Source of the DNA: Pedobacter punctiformis | GTDB lineage: Bacteria; Bacteroidota; Bacteroidia; Sphingobacteriales; Sphingobacteriaceae | Assembly (NCBI RefSeq): GCF_027213715.1 | Contig: NZ_JAPWGM010000001.1 | Location: forward strand, 620,001-684,000 | Direction of reading: 5' to 3' | DNA: 64,000 nt | Shown: positions 16,730 to 25,475 of the stretch, in pieces | Numbering within the stretch: position 1 is the first letter of the stretch | Layout: each line of letters begins with the position of its first letter | The notes under the pieces: generated by a model | What the model was told of the DNA's origin: nothing | What the model saw: the letters and a program-made list of their open reading frames with translations, nothing else | Database searches by the model: none | Translations under genes and position numbers: made by a program

Positions 16730-17380
16730 ATGACTGAAAACCAGAGGCTCAAAACATTAATTGATATTTTACATTTTAAAACGCAAAAAGATTTTGCTGA
16801 GAAGATTAAAATCCAGCAGGGCTCTCTTTCAGATATTCTTCGCGAAAAAAATGGAATGGGTATATCAAATGCGATTAAAGATAAGCTTAACCTTATTTTA
16901 GGTGTAAATATAGAATGGCTTGAAAAGGGTATTGGTGAACCTATAATTAAAGAGTCTATAATTTCCAAACCAAAGGAAGGTGTTCCGTACTATGATATTA
17001 GCTTATCCGACACGGATAAATTTCTTTTAGAAGAAGATCGTGCAGAATATTTAGTTAATTACCAGCCATTTAATGATTGTACGGCATATCTTCCTGTTTA
17101 TGGAGATAGCATGTATCCTAAATATGCTTCAGGAGAAATTATTGCTGTAAAAGAAATTACCAATCACGAAATATTGCAATGGGGAGAGGCCTATATCATC
17201 ATGACAGATGCTAAAACCAACAATCTAAGGAGTATTAAGTTACTTTTTGAGCACCAAAATAAACAGAAAATTATACTTCGCTCCTCAAATCCCGATTATA
17301 AAGGGGATATCATTGTAGATCGGGACAATATTATAGCCCTTTACATTATTAAGGGTAAAATTACAAGAAATTCGATTTAA
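16730..17380 (+). CDS. XRE/S24 LexA-CI-like transcriptional regulator
   Basis: 216 aa starting MTENQRLKTLIDILHFKTQK; an open frame continues upstream without a better start. Residues 5-65 form a helix-turn-helix (DFAEKIKIQQGSLSDILREK), and IEWLEKGIGEPI is the typical linker of Bacteroidota S24 regulators. The C-terminal domain has YGDSMYPKYASGE with the catalytic Ser and RSIKLLFEH with the candidate catalytic Lys. Such proteins self-cleave or act as repressors. It is not in a prophage here. Its stop overlaps that of the convergent DUF3109 gene. An inverted repeat (AGATTTT 16688-16694, AAAATCT 16709-16715) lies in its promoter region. Confidence 0.85.
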   Translation: MTENQRLKTLIDILHFKTQKDFAEKIKIQQGSLSDILREKNGMGISNAIKDKLNLILGVNIEWLEKGIGEPIIKESIISKPKEGVPYYDISLSDTDKFLLEEDRAEYLVNYQPFNDCTAYLPVYGDSMYPKYASGEIIAVKEITNHEILQWGEAYIIMTDAKTNNLRSIKLLFEHQNKQKIILRSSNPDYKGDIIVDRDNIIALYIIKGKITRNSI

Positions 17381-17949
17381 AGATTTTCCAATGCAACACT
17401 CTCTTCCAGAGATTTGTACCAGTCTTCTCCGTATTTACGGATTAGCGGTCCTTTTAAAAAGCTATAAACCGGAACTTTTAATTCCCGTCCAAAACTACAT
17501 GCATCATGGCAAATATGCCATCTATCATAATTTAAAACATCAAATTCAGGATATTTAGTAATCCGGATAGGATATAAATGACAGGAAATTGGTTTTTGCC
17601 AATCTACGATTCCCTGTTCATATGCCTTTTCGATAGCACATTTAGTAATCCCGCCTTCAAAAAGAACATAAGCACATTCTTTATTTTTATCAACACATGG
17701 GGTAGTTAAGTCGCCATCTTCATCAATAACATATACGCCTTGTTCTTCTATTGCTTTTATACCCTTTTCATTCAGAAGGTGTTTAATTTTTGGATAAATT
17801 TCCTCTAAAACAGCTTTTTCTTCATTATCCAATGGTGCGCCAGAATCTCCCTCAACACAACAAATACCTTTGCATTTATTTAAATTACACACAAAGTTTT
17901 CTTTTAAAACATCTTCGTGCACAAGCACCTGTTCTACTTCTATCATCAT
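17377..17949 (-). CDS. DUF3109 family cysteine-rich protein
   Basis: 190 aa. The N-terminal cluster CNLNKCKGICC (about residues 22-32) and later cysteines in CVDKNKECAY, KCAIEKAYEQG and SCHLYPIRI match DUF3109, a Bacteroidota family of probable metal- or Fe-S-binding proteins related to YkgJ-type CxxC proteins. The C-terminus has WHICHDACSFG. No signal peptide is present, so it is cytoplasmic. Its ATG overlaps the DUF3108 gene stop by one base (TAATG). Function is not established. Confidence 0.85.
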   Translation of the reverse strand: MMIEVEQVLVHEDVLKENFVCNLNKCKGICCVEGDSGAPLDNEEKAVLEEIYPKIKHLLNEKGIKAIEEQGVYVIDEDGDLTTPCVDKNKECAYVLFEGGITKCAIEKAYEQGIVDWQKPISCHLYPIRITKYPEFDVLNYDRWHICHDACSFGRELKVPVYSFLKGPLIRKYGEDWYKSLEESVALENL

Positions 17950-18722
17950 TATTCTTTTGCTAATGCATATTTTAAGCCCGCAGCCGACTTTAACTCCATG
18001 GTTACGGCACCTACAAGTATTTCAACCTGTGCCTTTACAGGAACGCGGTTTCCATCATCGGTAACCCATAAATATAAGCGACTGTCTTTTTTAAAGATAC
18101 GGCCGGGTTTTATAGATGGGCTAAATTTTAAGCACCTTATATTTCCTAATTTATTTTTTACGGTTTCTTTGCCTACATATTCTATTTCGAGTGCCGAAAT
18201 TTCATCTCCCAAAAAATAGTTGAGTTTAAATTTATCCCCAATTTTCAGTTTACTTATATCTAAACTTCTTGCAAAATAATAGGCAGAAACTAAATCAAAA
18301 GTTTGCGTGGTTGGTGTTGTAAAAGTTCCTCTGTTTGAAACAACCTTTTTTTTATCTTGAGAAAAACGTGCTTTATCCTGTCTTCTATAACTTGCTTCCC
18401 GAATATTTTCCTGGTAGAAATATGGTGTTAATTCCGTTTTATCAATATATGAATCGTAATGATCTCTTATTTTATAAAAAATATCAAATGTACCTGAGGT
18501 TTGTGCGTCAACGGTAAGTTTATACGTTTGTTTATTATCAAATTTCAGATCAGAATTGGTGACTTTTATTGTTGCTTCTGCAGCAGTAATAAAGCCATAT
18601 CTAAGCTTGTACTGCAATGTTTCTCCTTCCTGAAAAACAGGCTCTTTTTTCAAAGGCAACTCTTGTGCACTTGTAAACAGTGCACATGCCGTGACTATTG
18701 CGATTAAAAATAGTTTTTTCAT
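17949..18722 (-). CDS. DUF3108 domain protein, secreted
   Basis: 257 aa with a clear signal peptide (MKKLFLIAIVTACALFTSAQ). The mature part begins EGETLQYKLRYGFITAAEAT, the typical DUF3108 opening, and ends KVPVKAQVEILVGAVTMELK-like; the KLRYGFI...GxA pattern is shared by periplasmic proteins of this family. It is predicted to be a periplasmic beta-rich protein of unknown role. It is first of a two-gene unit with the DUF3109 gene, a pairing that is frequent in Bacteroidota as far as I recall. Confidence 0.8.
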   Translation of the reverse strand: MKKLFLIAIVTACALFTSAQELPLKKEPVFQEGETLQYKLRYGFITAAEATIKVTNSDLKFDNKQTYKLTVDAQTSGTFDIFYKIRDHYDSYIDKTELTPYFYQENIREASYRRQDKARFSQDKKKVVSNRGTFTTPTTQTFDLVSAYYFARSLDISKLKIGDKFKLNYFLGDEISALEIEYVGKETVKNKLGNIRCLKFSPSIKPGRIFKKDSRLYLWVTDDGNRVPVKAQVEILVGAVTMELKSAAGLKYALAKE

Positions 18723-18815
18723 TTGCGTATTATTTTCATTTGTGGTGATCCTGCAATAATCTGAGTCATTAATTTGCAGTAATCATGATGAAGATATGCA
18801 AAAAGTAAACCAATT

Positions 18816-19331
18816 TTAATCTTTTCTCTTAAATACCGGAACGGTAGAACATGGTTCTCCAAACATAATGCTTTTAACCACCGGGGTTAACAAATTCGTA
18901 ATTTCGACATAGCCTGCTACCGGAACATCAATATCTCCACAACCTTTTACCACCACGCGTTCGTTCGCATAAGTTTGAGGGTCTATTTTGGAGATCGCTT
19001 TTGAAAACATCACGGCTTCCAGGGTTTCCAAACTGCCAAAAACAACCTCATTAGCAAAAGGACTAATGCGGTTAGCCAGTAACATATAGGCCCATGTTGG
19101 AACTATTGCATCAGCCGAACAGATAATGGCTACATTTTTATCCTGGTACTGCGACCAGTCGTGATTTTTAATAAATTCCCTGAAATCTTTTTCTCTCAGC
19201 ATTAAACCATGGAAAAGATTGTCTTTAATATCATAAAGAACTCTTTCGCCTTTGTCGTAATAATCTTCAAGATTTAAAGTAACCAAACCGCTGTTTGCTA
19301 CTTTATTAATGATATTTTCCTGGATTTCCAT
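18816..19331 (-). CDS. DUF2480 family protein
   Basis: 171 aa from the ATG at 19331 (MEIQENIINKVANSGLVTLN). A longer frame to 19358 would run through the upstream gene's terminator, so the shorter start is preferred. Motifs include LEDYYDKGERVLYDIKD, IICSADAIVPTWAYMLLAN and KGCGDIDVPVAGYVEITNLL, all characteristic of DUF2480, a conserved cytoplasmic Bacteroidota family of unknown function. The cysteine-containing KGCGD and the C-terminal PCSTVPVFKRKD are typical. It stands alone behind the ppiD-like gene. Confidence 0.85.
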   Translation of the reverse strand: MEIQENIINKVANSGLVTLNLEDYYDKGERVLYDIKDNLFHGLMLREKDFREFIKNHDWSQYQDKNVAIICSADAIVPTWAYMLLANRISPFANEVVFGSLETLEAVMFSKAISKIDPQTYANERVVVKGCGDIDVPVAGYVEITNLLTPVVKSIMFGEPCSTVPVFKRKD

Positions 19332-19347
19332 TTCGCTTATATAAAAA

Positions 19348-19376
19348 AACCGTTCCAACTTAACATTGGAACGGTT
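19348..19376 (-). terminator. Rho-independent terminator of the ppiD-like gene
   Basis: Perfect 11-bp stem AACCGTTCCAA / TTGGAACGGTT with a 7-nt loop. On the minus strand the stem runs into seven T. It lies 22 bp past the ppiD-like stop and just before the DUF2480 start. Confidence 0.88.
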
Positions 19377-19397
19377 ACAAAATTACGCAATTTCTAA

Positions 19398-21482
19398 TTA
19401 ATAGAATTTCACGCGATTGTCTTTTATCTTCGCATTATCTTGTAAAGCCTGGAAAGCAGCACCTAATGAACGCTGACCTAAACTTAACAACATACCTTCT
19501 TTTTGTTTAAACATGTTTGCAATTGGCGCAGGATTTGTAAACCCATCAACTGAGAATACATACACACCACGTTCGCCATTTACAGGAGCAGAAACTTTAC
19601 CCGGTTGAGAACCGAATACATTACCCACCAAAGCATTTTCTTGTGCTACACCTGGAATAATTGGGTTAGCAAAAACAATATTTTGAACTGGATTAACGGT
19701 ACGGCCAACTTTAGATGCGATTTGATCTAAGCTTGCTTTTCCAGCCTTCTCAAATTTATCTTTTAACATTTTAGCTTTTACTGCATTACGAACCATTGGC
19801 TCGATTTCTTTTTTAACCGCCTCTAATGGTAAAATACCTTTAGGATTAACCGCTGTTAAGTGTGCAACAACATAAGCATTTGTCATGTTATAAATTTCAG
19901 GCAATACATCACCCTGATCTGCTGCATAAGCATCCTGAATTAACTTACGTGGATTATCCAGGCCTGGAGCAAAACCCTGGGTTGGTGTAATTTTATCAGC
20001 AATAGCAACTTTTAGGCCTTTTTGCTGAGCCAGTTTACTAAAATCGTTTCCTTTAACTTCGCTTAAAAAATTGCTTGCTGCTTTATAAGCGGCTGCCTGA
20101 GTTTTACTACTTGCACCTAATGCTTTCTCAACATAAGCCAATTTAGCTACTTTAGATGAACCAATTTGTTTTTCAATTTTGATTACATGGTACCCAAACT
20201 GAGATTTAACAACTTTAATATCTCCGGCTTTACCATCAAATGCGGCGTTTTCAAATTCAGGAACCATAGCGCCACGGGCAAAAGTACCCAGTTCACCGCC
20301 TTTATCTTTCGAACCATCCACACTATAGTTTTTAGCTAACTCAGCAAAACTAGTTCCTTTAACAACTAATCCTTTTAATGAATCGGCAAGTTTTAATGCT
20401 TTGTCATCTCCGCCAACTTTAGCCGGATCAATTAAGATATGGCTTGCTTTAACTGAATCAGGAGAAAAACGGGTTGCAATAACTTTAACTACCTTATAAG
20501 AATTGCCAGATAATTTTGGCCCGTAAAAACTGCCTGCTGGCAAAGAGAATACTGCTGAATCTACTGCAGGATCTAATTTACCTTTAGTTAAATAAGTATA
20601 TGGAACTTTAACGTCAGAATTGATCGCTGCAAAAAGTGAATCATTTTTAGCTACTTTAAAATCTTCAGCTATTTTATCAATCTGAGTTTTAATTGCTAAT
20701 GAATCTGCTGCAGTTGGGCTAATGCTAAAAGTAACATATTCAAAAGCACGTGTATCCTGAGGATTATTGAAACGGGCTTTATTTTCGTTATAATAATCTG
20801 AATAATCCGATTCAGCTAACTTAACAGAAGCATCAGGAATTGAGGTATAATCCAGGCTTACATATTTAAAGTTAGCCAGTTTATTACGGTTGGTATACTC
20901 ATCAGTTGCTTCTAATGAAGTTACATAAACCGAATTACGGATTAAGTTTGAATATTTTTGTTGCAAAGCCTGGTTCTTAATTTCCATTTGCAACATATTT
21001 GATTGTTGCAAAGCCTGAGGATCTTTTGACTTAAGAAACTGGTTTAATGATAATTTGTTAATCTGACCAGTTTGAGGATCAGAAAAGTATTGTTTGATTA
21101 GTGGACTAGGATTTTGGCCAACCAATAAATCCATAAGCTCATCATTAGAAACAGTTAAACCTAAACGATCATACTCTTTAGTTAACAAAGCAGCTGCTAA
21201 TTCTGCATTCCATGCCTGATCTACAGCCATAGCTGTCATCTGTGCATTTGCGCTACCACCATACTGTTGTTTAAACTGGTTTAAGTTCTGATCTACTTTT
21301 GGAGTGAACTCATCTATGCTGATATCTTTCCCATCAATTGAACCTACCGTTTTTTGATTTGCGGCCCAGAAAGGCTTACCCACGTTAATTGCATCGCCTA
21401 CTAAAAATGCAACAATTGCAAAACCTATTGCAAAGACCAGAATATAGCCTGCTCGGTTACGCAAAAATGTCATTAATCCCAT
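19398..21482 (-). CDS. PpiD/SurA-type peptidyl-prolyl isomerase, inner-membrane foldase
   Basis: 694 aa. A single N-terminal membrane helix (about residues 11-31, GYILVFAIGFAIVAFLVGDA) anchors the protein, followed by a SurA_N-like region (IDGKDISIDEFTPKVDQNLN). A parvulin PPIC domain at about residues 340-435 contains KASHILID, FAELAKNYSVDGSKDKGGEL and FGYHVIKIEKQ. The rest is chaperone-like. The PpiD family assists folding of secreted and outer-membrane proteins at the periplasmic side. Neighbours lptC and the outer-membrane protein fit an envelope-biogenesis context. Terminated by the hairpin at 19348. Confidence 0.92.
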   Translation of the reverse strand: MGLMTFLRNRAGYILVFAIGFAIVAFLVGDAINVGKPFWAANQKTVGSIDGKDISIDEFTPKVDQNLNQFKQQYGGSANAQMTAMAVDQAWNAELAAALLTKEYDRLGLTVSNDELMDLLVGQNPSPLIKQYFSDPQTGQINKLSLNQFLKSKDPQALQQSNMLQMEIKNQALQQKYSNLIRNSVYVTSLEATDEYTNRNKLANFKYVSLDYTSIPDASVKLAESDYSDYYNENKARFNNPQDTRAFEYVTFSISPTAADSLAIKTQIDKIAEDFKVAKNDSLFAAINSDVKVPYTYLTKGKLDPAVDSAVFSLPAGSFYGPKLSGNSYKVVKVIATRFSPDSVKASHILIDPAKVGGDDKALKLADSLKGLVVKGTSFAELAKNYSVDGSKDKGGELGTFARGAMVPEFENAAFDGKAGDIKVVKSQFGYHVIKIEKQIGSSKVAKLAYVEKALGASSKTQAAAYKAASNFLSEVKGNDFSKLAQQKGLKVAIADKITPTQGFAPGLDNPRKLIQDAYAADQGDVLPEIYNMTNAYVVAHLTAVNPKGILPLEAVKKEIEPMVRNAVKAKMLKDKFEKAGKASLDQIASKVGRTVNPVQNIVFANPIIPGVAQENALVGNVFGSQPGKVSAPVNGERGVYVFSVDGFTNPAPIANMFKQKEGMLLSLGQRSLGAAFQALQDNAKIKDNRVKFY

Positions 21483-21666
21483 ATTGTACTTATAATTTAT
21501 TTAGTTTTTTAAGAGGGCGCAAGATACAAATTTGCGGTAAAAAAGAAAACACAAAATTTTATTTATCAACTGTTTAACTTTTAAGCAAATAGCGCCGTTT
21601 GTTTTGAATGATTTTATTGTCAGATCTGTTTATTAATTTATGGCAATAGCTTTGAAATTTATACGA

Positions 21667-22239
21667 TTAAGGCGCTATTCCCTCTTTCATATTTAATTCT
21701 CCGCTGCCGCTATCCATTTTATAGGTGCTAAAATCCTGAGGGGCTTCAAAATTTATTCCTTCCGCTATATTTCCGTCAATACCTTTAACATAAACGCGTT
21801 GGGTAGAATAAAAAAGCTTTTTGTTTTCATCCCAGATTAACTCTTCAGAGGAAAAGGTATCCCCTTTATTATTTTTAACCAGAACATTTTTCTTAAATAT
21901 TGTTTTAAGCTCCTGATCGCGGCGCATGGCATAATCACAGGTAAGTGTTCCATCGATTGTACCATTTTGATTAAAAAAATCAATTTTTACTCCTTTTATC
22001 ATTTCCTGATAAGTGCCACCGGTTGAGGGCGTAACTTTATCTAAAATTGGAGCAACACCCCGGGCTTTTACTCTTGCAGAGTCGCTGTAAATTATATCTA
22101 CACCCAGAGTACGGTCGCGGCTTAAGATTACCTTTTTTGTGGAAACAGAATTGGCTTTTTTTAGGTCATCCTCTCCACAGGAAGTCAAAAAAAGCGACAA
22201 CCCAAGAACCAAACCATATAAAACCGTTCTAAATTTCAT
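21667..22239 (-). CDS. lptC: LPS export ABC transporter periplasmic protein LptC-like
   Basis: 190 aa lipoprotein: the signal MKFRTVLYGLVLGLSLFLTSC has a lipobox ending at Cys21. The mature part shows the LptC/OstA-like beta-jellyroll: ARGVAPILDKV, EMIKGVKIDFFNQNGTID, LTCDYAMRRDQELKTIFKKN and LIWDENKKLFYSTQRVYV. LptC passes LPS from LptB2FG to LptA; the Bacteroidota forms are lipoproteins of this length. Its ATG shares a base with the stop of the outer-membrane protein gene, making a coaX-OMP-lptC operon. Confidence 0.85.
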   Translation of the reverse strand: MKFRTVLYGLVLGLSLFLTSCGEDDLKKANSVSTKKVILSRDRTLGVDIIYSDSARVKARGVAPILDKVTPSTGGTYQEMIKGVKIDFFNQNGTIDGTLTCDYAMRRDQELKTIFKKNVLVKNNKGDTFSSEELIWDENKKLFYSTQRVYVKGIDGNIAEGINFEAPQDFSTYKMDSGSGELNMKEGIAP

Positions 22240-23531
22240 TAATCTACTCTATACCTGCGGAACCAGGTATCATTCAAAGTAAAGCCCAGGTGAAAGTTAA
22301 TAAATTGTTCTTTTACAAGGTTATTATTTAGCGTTCCTCTCTGACCTAATTCTGTGGTAAAGTTTATTTTATAAAATGCTGATCCTGCATTAGCCGAAGG
22401 AAGCGGGAATCCAAAACCAAAAGATGCAGCCATTTGTTTAATATCCTGATTGCCAATTTTAATATAGGTTTTATCGTAACTCACTCCTAAACGGTAGTCT
22501 ACACGTTTGAAATAACTATTATATGAAGTATAATCTGGCGTAAACTGACCTCCAAGCGAGGCGCCATAACTATTTTGCAAACCTTGATTAACATCGTTTA
22601 TGCTTAACTGAGACCATTTACCTAATCTAAAATCAGCACCCACTAACCATTTATCGCTTTGCTGAACAGAAATACCAAAGTTATGGCTCATTGGCAACTT
22701 TAAACTTGATTTACCATTTACAACAGAACTTAAGGTATCTGTAGCGGTTTGTTCATTGCCACTTCCATCTCTAAGATATTGAGTGGCATAAAATGATTGT
22801 GTTGAGTTAACTTTGCCTGAAGTACTTCCTGAGTAACCCAGTGTAACAACAGTTTTTGCACCCACATTAAAATCGTATTGGATACCGTAAGAATAATTGA
22901 ATCCTCCAACACTGTTTTTATTCTGAAGTTTTGCGTTATAAGCACCGGCAACGTTGTACTCGGTTGCCCGGGTGGTTAAAAGATTACCAAAAATGTACTC
23001 TAAATTACCCCCAATTCTAAGGTGATCGCCAATGCGGTAACCATAACCCAGATATGCTTTTGATAAACCGCCCTCTCCTTCGTAACGCTGATCTACAGAC
23101 ATGGTATCTATTTTAGTTGTATTTTTGTAAGAATATCCTAAATCAGAATACGGCATAAGCCCAAAACTTAATGCAGATCTTCTGTTAACCGGAATAGCAA
23201 AAGCCAAATGACTGAAAGTAGAGTTGAAACTCGTTTCGCTTAAATTTGCACGGGATAAATTGGTTAAATCAGCACTCATACCAATATCAATAGTTGTTAA
23301 ATTGATACCCGAGTAAGAGGCCGGGTTTTGCATATTGATATAATTGAAACCTGTAACCTTATTTACAGCTGTAGAAATTCCGCCCATAGCCCTAAGTTGA
23401 GGTAGCAGGGAGCCTTTCATATTTCCAATTCCATATCTTGAGTATGGAGATGAAGTGGTAACCTGTGCCTGAACACCTAAACCACAAACTAGAACGAGTA
23501 TGGCTGCAATATAATTTATTCTTTTGTACAT
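22239..23531 (-). CDS. Outer-membrane beta-barrel protein (PorV/FadL-like), uncharacterised
   Basis: 430 aa from the ATG at 23531, one base after the coaX stop; an upstream start would overlap coaX. Signal peptide MYKRINYIAAILVLVCGLGVQA. The mature protein starts TTSSPYSRYGIGNMKGSLLP and then has many alternating amphipathic strands, such as RSALSFGLMPYSDLGYSY and HLRIGGNLEYIFGNLL, ending with an aromatic-rich strand, as outer-membrane barrels do. The SPYSRYGIG opening is common to a Bacteroidota family of unknown cargo next to coaX and lptC. Function is inferred only from topology and neighbours. Confidence 0.8.
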   Translation of the reverse strand: MYKRINYIAAILVLVCGLGVQAQVTTSSPYSRYGIGNMKGSLLPQLRAMGGISTAVNKVTGFNYINMQNPASYSGINLTTIDIGMSADLTNLSRANLSETSFNSTFSHLAFAIPVNRRSALSFGLMPYSDLGYSYKNTTKIDTMSVDQRYEGEGGLSKAYLGYGYRIGDHLRIGGNLEYIFGNLLTTRATEYNVAGAYNAKLQNKNSVGGFNYSYGIQYDFNVGAKTVVTLGYSGSTSGKVNSTQSFYATQYLRDGSGNEQTATDTLSSVVNGKSSLKLPMSHNFGISVQQSDKWLVGADFRLGKWSQLSINDVNQGLQNSYGASLGGQFTPDYTSYNSYFKRVDYRLGVSYDKTYIKIGNQDIKQMAASFGFGFPLPSANAGSAFYKINFTTELGQRGTLNNNLVKEQFINFHLGFTLNDTWFRRYRVD

Positions 23532-23532
23532 T

Positions 23533-24267
23533 TTAATCTGCAATAGCTTCATTTAATCCTTTTAACACTAAAAAGGGATCTGTTATAATTTGAGGCGCAA
23601 AGATGCTGTTTTGTAATTGCTTATACAAAAAATTAGCATCTCCCCCCGTTAAAATCACCCTTAAAGTACTTTCTTTTTTATTATTTAAGGCAATAAAGCC
23701 TTCAATTTCATTTATTATGCCTTGTAATACACCATTTAAAATGGCACTTTGCGTATCATTTCCATCCGGAATTACCGCTTCTGTATCCCAACTCACTAAC
23801 GGTAAACGCCGGGTAAAGGTATGCATTGCCTTAAACCTCATATTTATCCCAGGGCTAATGCTTCCCCCATAATATTCCTTAGCACTATTCAGCAGTTCGT
23901 AAGTAATGCAGGTGCCGGCATCTATCACCAGGCTTGCTGTATTTGGAAATAATCCATTTGCAGCTAAAACAACAGCCCACCTGTCTAACCCTAGAGTAAC
24001 CGGGGTTTTATATTTGTTTTGCACACCATTGGTTAACAAAGTTGAAAACCGGGTATACTGCGTATGTTGTTGCAAAAATGTTTCAAGTTCGGAAATTTCT
24101 TCCCTCACTGTACTGATTATGGATTTCTCTGGTGAGAACTTCTCAATCAAAACAGCCAGATCATTTACGCTGAGTTTATCAATTCTTTGATTATATATAA
24201 TTTCCTTACCTGCAAAAACAGCAATTTTGGCAGCAGAATTACCTATATCAATGCTCAGTTTATGCAT
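23533..24267 (-). CDS. coaX: Type III pantothenate kinase
   Basis: 244 aa ASKHA-fold kinase. SIDIGNSAAKIAVF at residues 5-18 is the phosphate-1 motif. LGLDRWAVVLAA is the GxDR motif, and SLVIDAGTCITYELL is the second phosphate motif with the conserved Asp; GGSISPGINMRFKAMHTFT binds pantothenate. The reaction phosphorylates pantothenate as the first step of CoA synthesis. It is the first gene of a unit that continues with the outer-membrane protein and lptC, a link that looks positional only. Confidence 0.95.
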   Translation of the reverse strand: MHKLSIDIGNSAAKIAVFAGKEIIYNQRIDKLSVNDLAVLIEKFSPEKSIISTVREEISELETFLQQHTQYTRFSTLLTNGVQNKYKTPVTLGLDRWAVVLAANGLFPNTASLVIDAGTCITYELLNSAKEYYGGSISPGINMRFKAMHTFTRRLPLVSWDTEAVIPDGNDTQSAILNGVLQGIINEIEGFIALNNKKESTLRVILTGGDANFLYKQLQNSIFAPQIITDPFLVLKGLNEAIAD

Positions 24268-24431
24268 TTACACGACAAATATTTACAAAACAGTTAATCT
24301 CTTTTCCGGCAACTAAAACACAAATGATTTGCTTCATGTTATTGGAATTCAAAAAAGTCATTACTCCAGCCTTTATGCCACAAAGCTATTAATCTTTAGC
24401 AAGTTTCGGGTGCGTATTTTGTTAAAAAAGG

Positions 24432-25412
24432 TTAAACAAAAAGAAAATACTGTACAGAAAGGACAAATAACAGAAATAATGTTTCGTAAAACCAGCGTTT
24501 TTTTGCGTTGCTAAAGTAGTAGGCCAGCAACACGGCCCCTGGGGGTACGCAGAGTAAAAAATGCCAGGTTCTGAAATCCGGTTTAAGGTAAAAACTTGCC
24601 GCAGCTACAATAAACATAAAAAACAGCAGCTGAAAGCCCTTACGTGTACTGATAAAACTCCTGAAGAAATTTTCGCGGAGTTGCAAGGAAGCCAGAATAA
24701 GAATTACTGCAACAGGAATCAATACGAGATAATCGTTATAATTTATTTTAAAAACAGATGGGAATTTATTTCCTAAAGGTTTCCAGATTTGATAAAATGA
24801 GCTCAGGTTATTATTCCAGTAATAAAATACAGCAAGAAAAAAGAATACGGTTAAGTAGCCAACCAATCCGCCTACCCACTCTCTCCAGTTAAAAGAACGA
24901 AACAGCAATAAAGCCAAAAAAATCGTTAAAAACATAGCGATGAAAGGGAAATATATCAAAGTACCAATGGCAATGATCATCCCGATATCGAAAACAGTAG
25001 TAATAGAATTGGCACTTTTACCGAGCTTCAAAAATTTATCAATCATCCAGATCAATAAAAAATTACAGATCAGTGCAGGGCTCAACACCATAAACGGCAT
25101 AAATAAACTCGATCCGGTAACAAACATTAAAGCCGGCAGGAAACTGGGTTTGCTTAGTAAATTATGATTATTGATGATTCTGTTAAAAATCAGCGACTGA
25201 ACAAAAACCAGTATTCCGGCAAAAAAAACGTTGGCCGCCGGAGAGAAAGCATTTTCCAGGTTAATATTAATCAGCAACCGTGCAAAAGGTTCCAAAAAAT
25301 CGAAATTGAGTTGTTGAGGCATCTCATAAAAAATGGCCATACGCATAAAAAATGTGTAAGCCAGCAATAAGATGAGGTTAACCGGATTTAGCTTTCTAAA
25401 CTGATTGATCAT
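24432..25412 (-). CDS. Polytopic membrane protein, DUF6427-like
   Basis: 326 aa with about 9-10 hydrophobic helices. The N-terminus MINQFRKLNPVNLILLLAYT and the Phe/Leu-rich body match an uncharacterised Bacteroidota membrane family (DUF6427 by my recollection). FRSFNWREWVGGLVGYLTVF near residues 168-187 is a recognisable short cytoplasmic loop. No catalytic motif is visible. It lies 63 bp from the glycosyltransferase gene upstream and may be cotranscribed. The family label is less certain than the membrane topology. Confidence 0.7.
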   Translation of the reverse strand: MINQFRKLNPVNLILLLAYTFFMRMAIFYEMPQQLNFDFLEPFARLLININLENAFSPAANVFFAGILVFVQSLIFNRIINNHNLLSKPSFLPALMFVTGSSLFMPFMVLSPALICNFLLIWMIDKFLKLGKSANSITTVFDIGMIIAIGTLIYFPFIAMFLTIFLALLLFRSFNWREWVGGLVGYLTVFFFLAVFYYWNNNLSSFYQIWKPLGNKFPSVFKINYNDYLVLIPVAVILILASLQLRENFFRSFISTRKGFQLLFFMFIVAAASFYLKPDFRTWHFLLCVPPGAVLLAYYFSNAKKRWFYETLFLLFVLSVQYFLFV

Positions 25413-25475
25413 GCCTTTTTAAAGAGTAGGCAAAGTAAAGAAAATATTTTGAGACCTAAGCAGAAAGCACAAATA

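Noticed and set aside
16730..17380. S24 regulator as a sign of a prophage
   Set aside because: No integrase, structural, lysis or att-like sequence is near; such regulators are common in Bacteroidota chromosomes.
19332..19358. Longer start for the DUF2480 protein
   Set aside because: The extra codons run through the terminator of the upstream ppiD-like gene, which is an unlikely coding region; the ATG at 19331 fits the family.
24329..24514. Plus-strand ORF of 61 aa between coaX and the DUF6427-like gene
   Set aside because: It partly overlaps the DUF6427-like gene antisense, has no recognisable motif and no promoter-like sequence.
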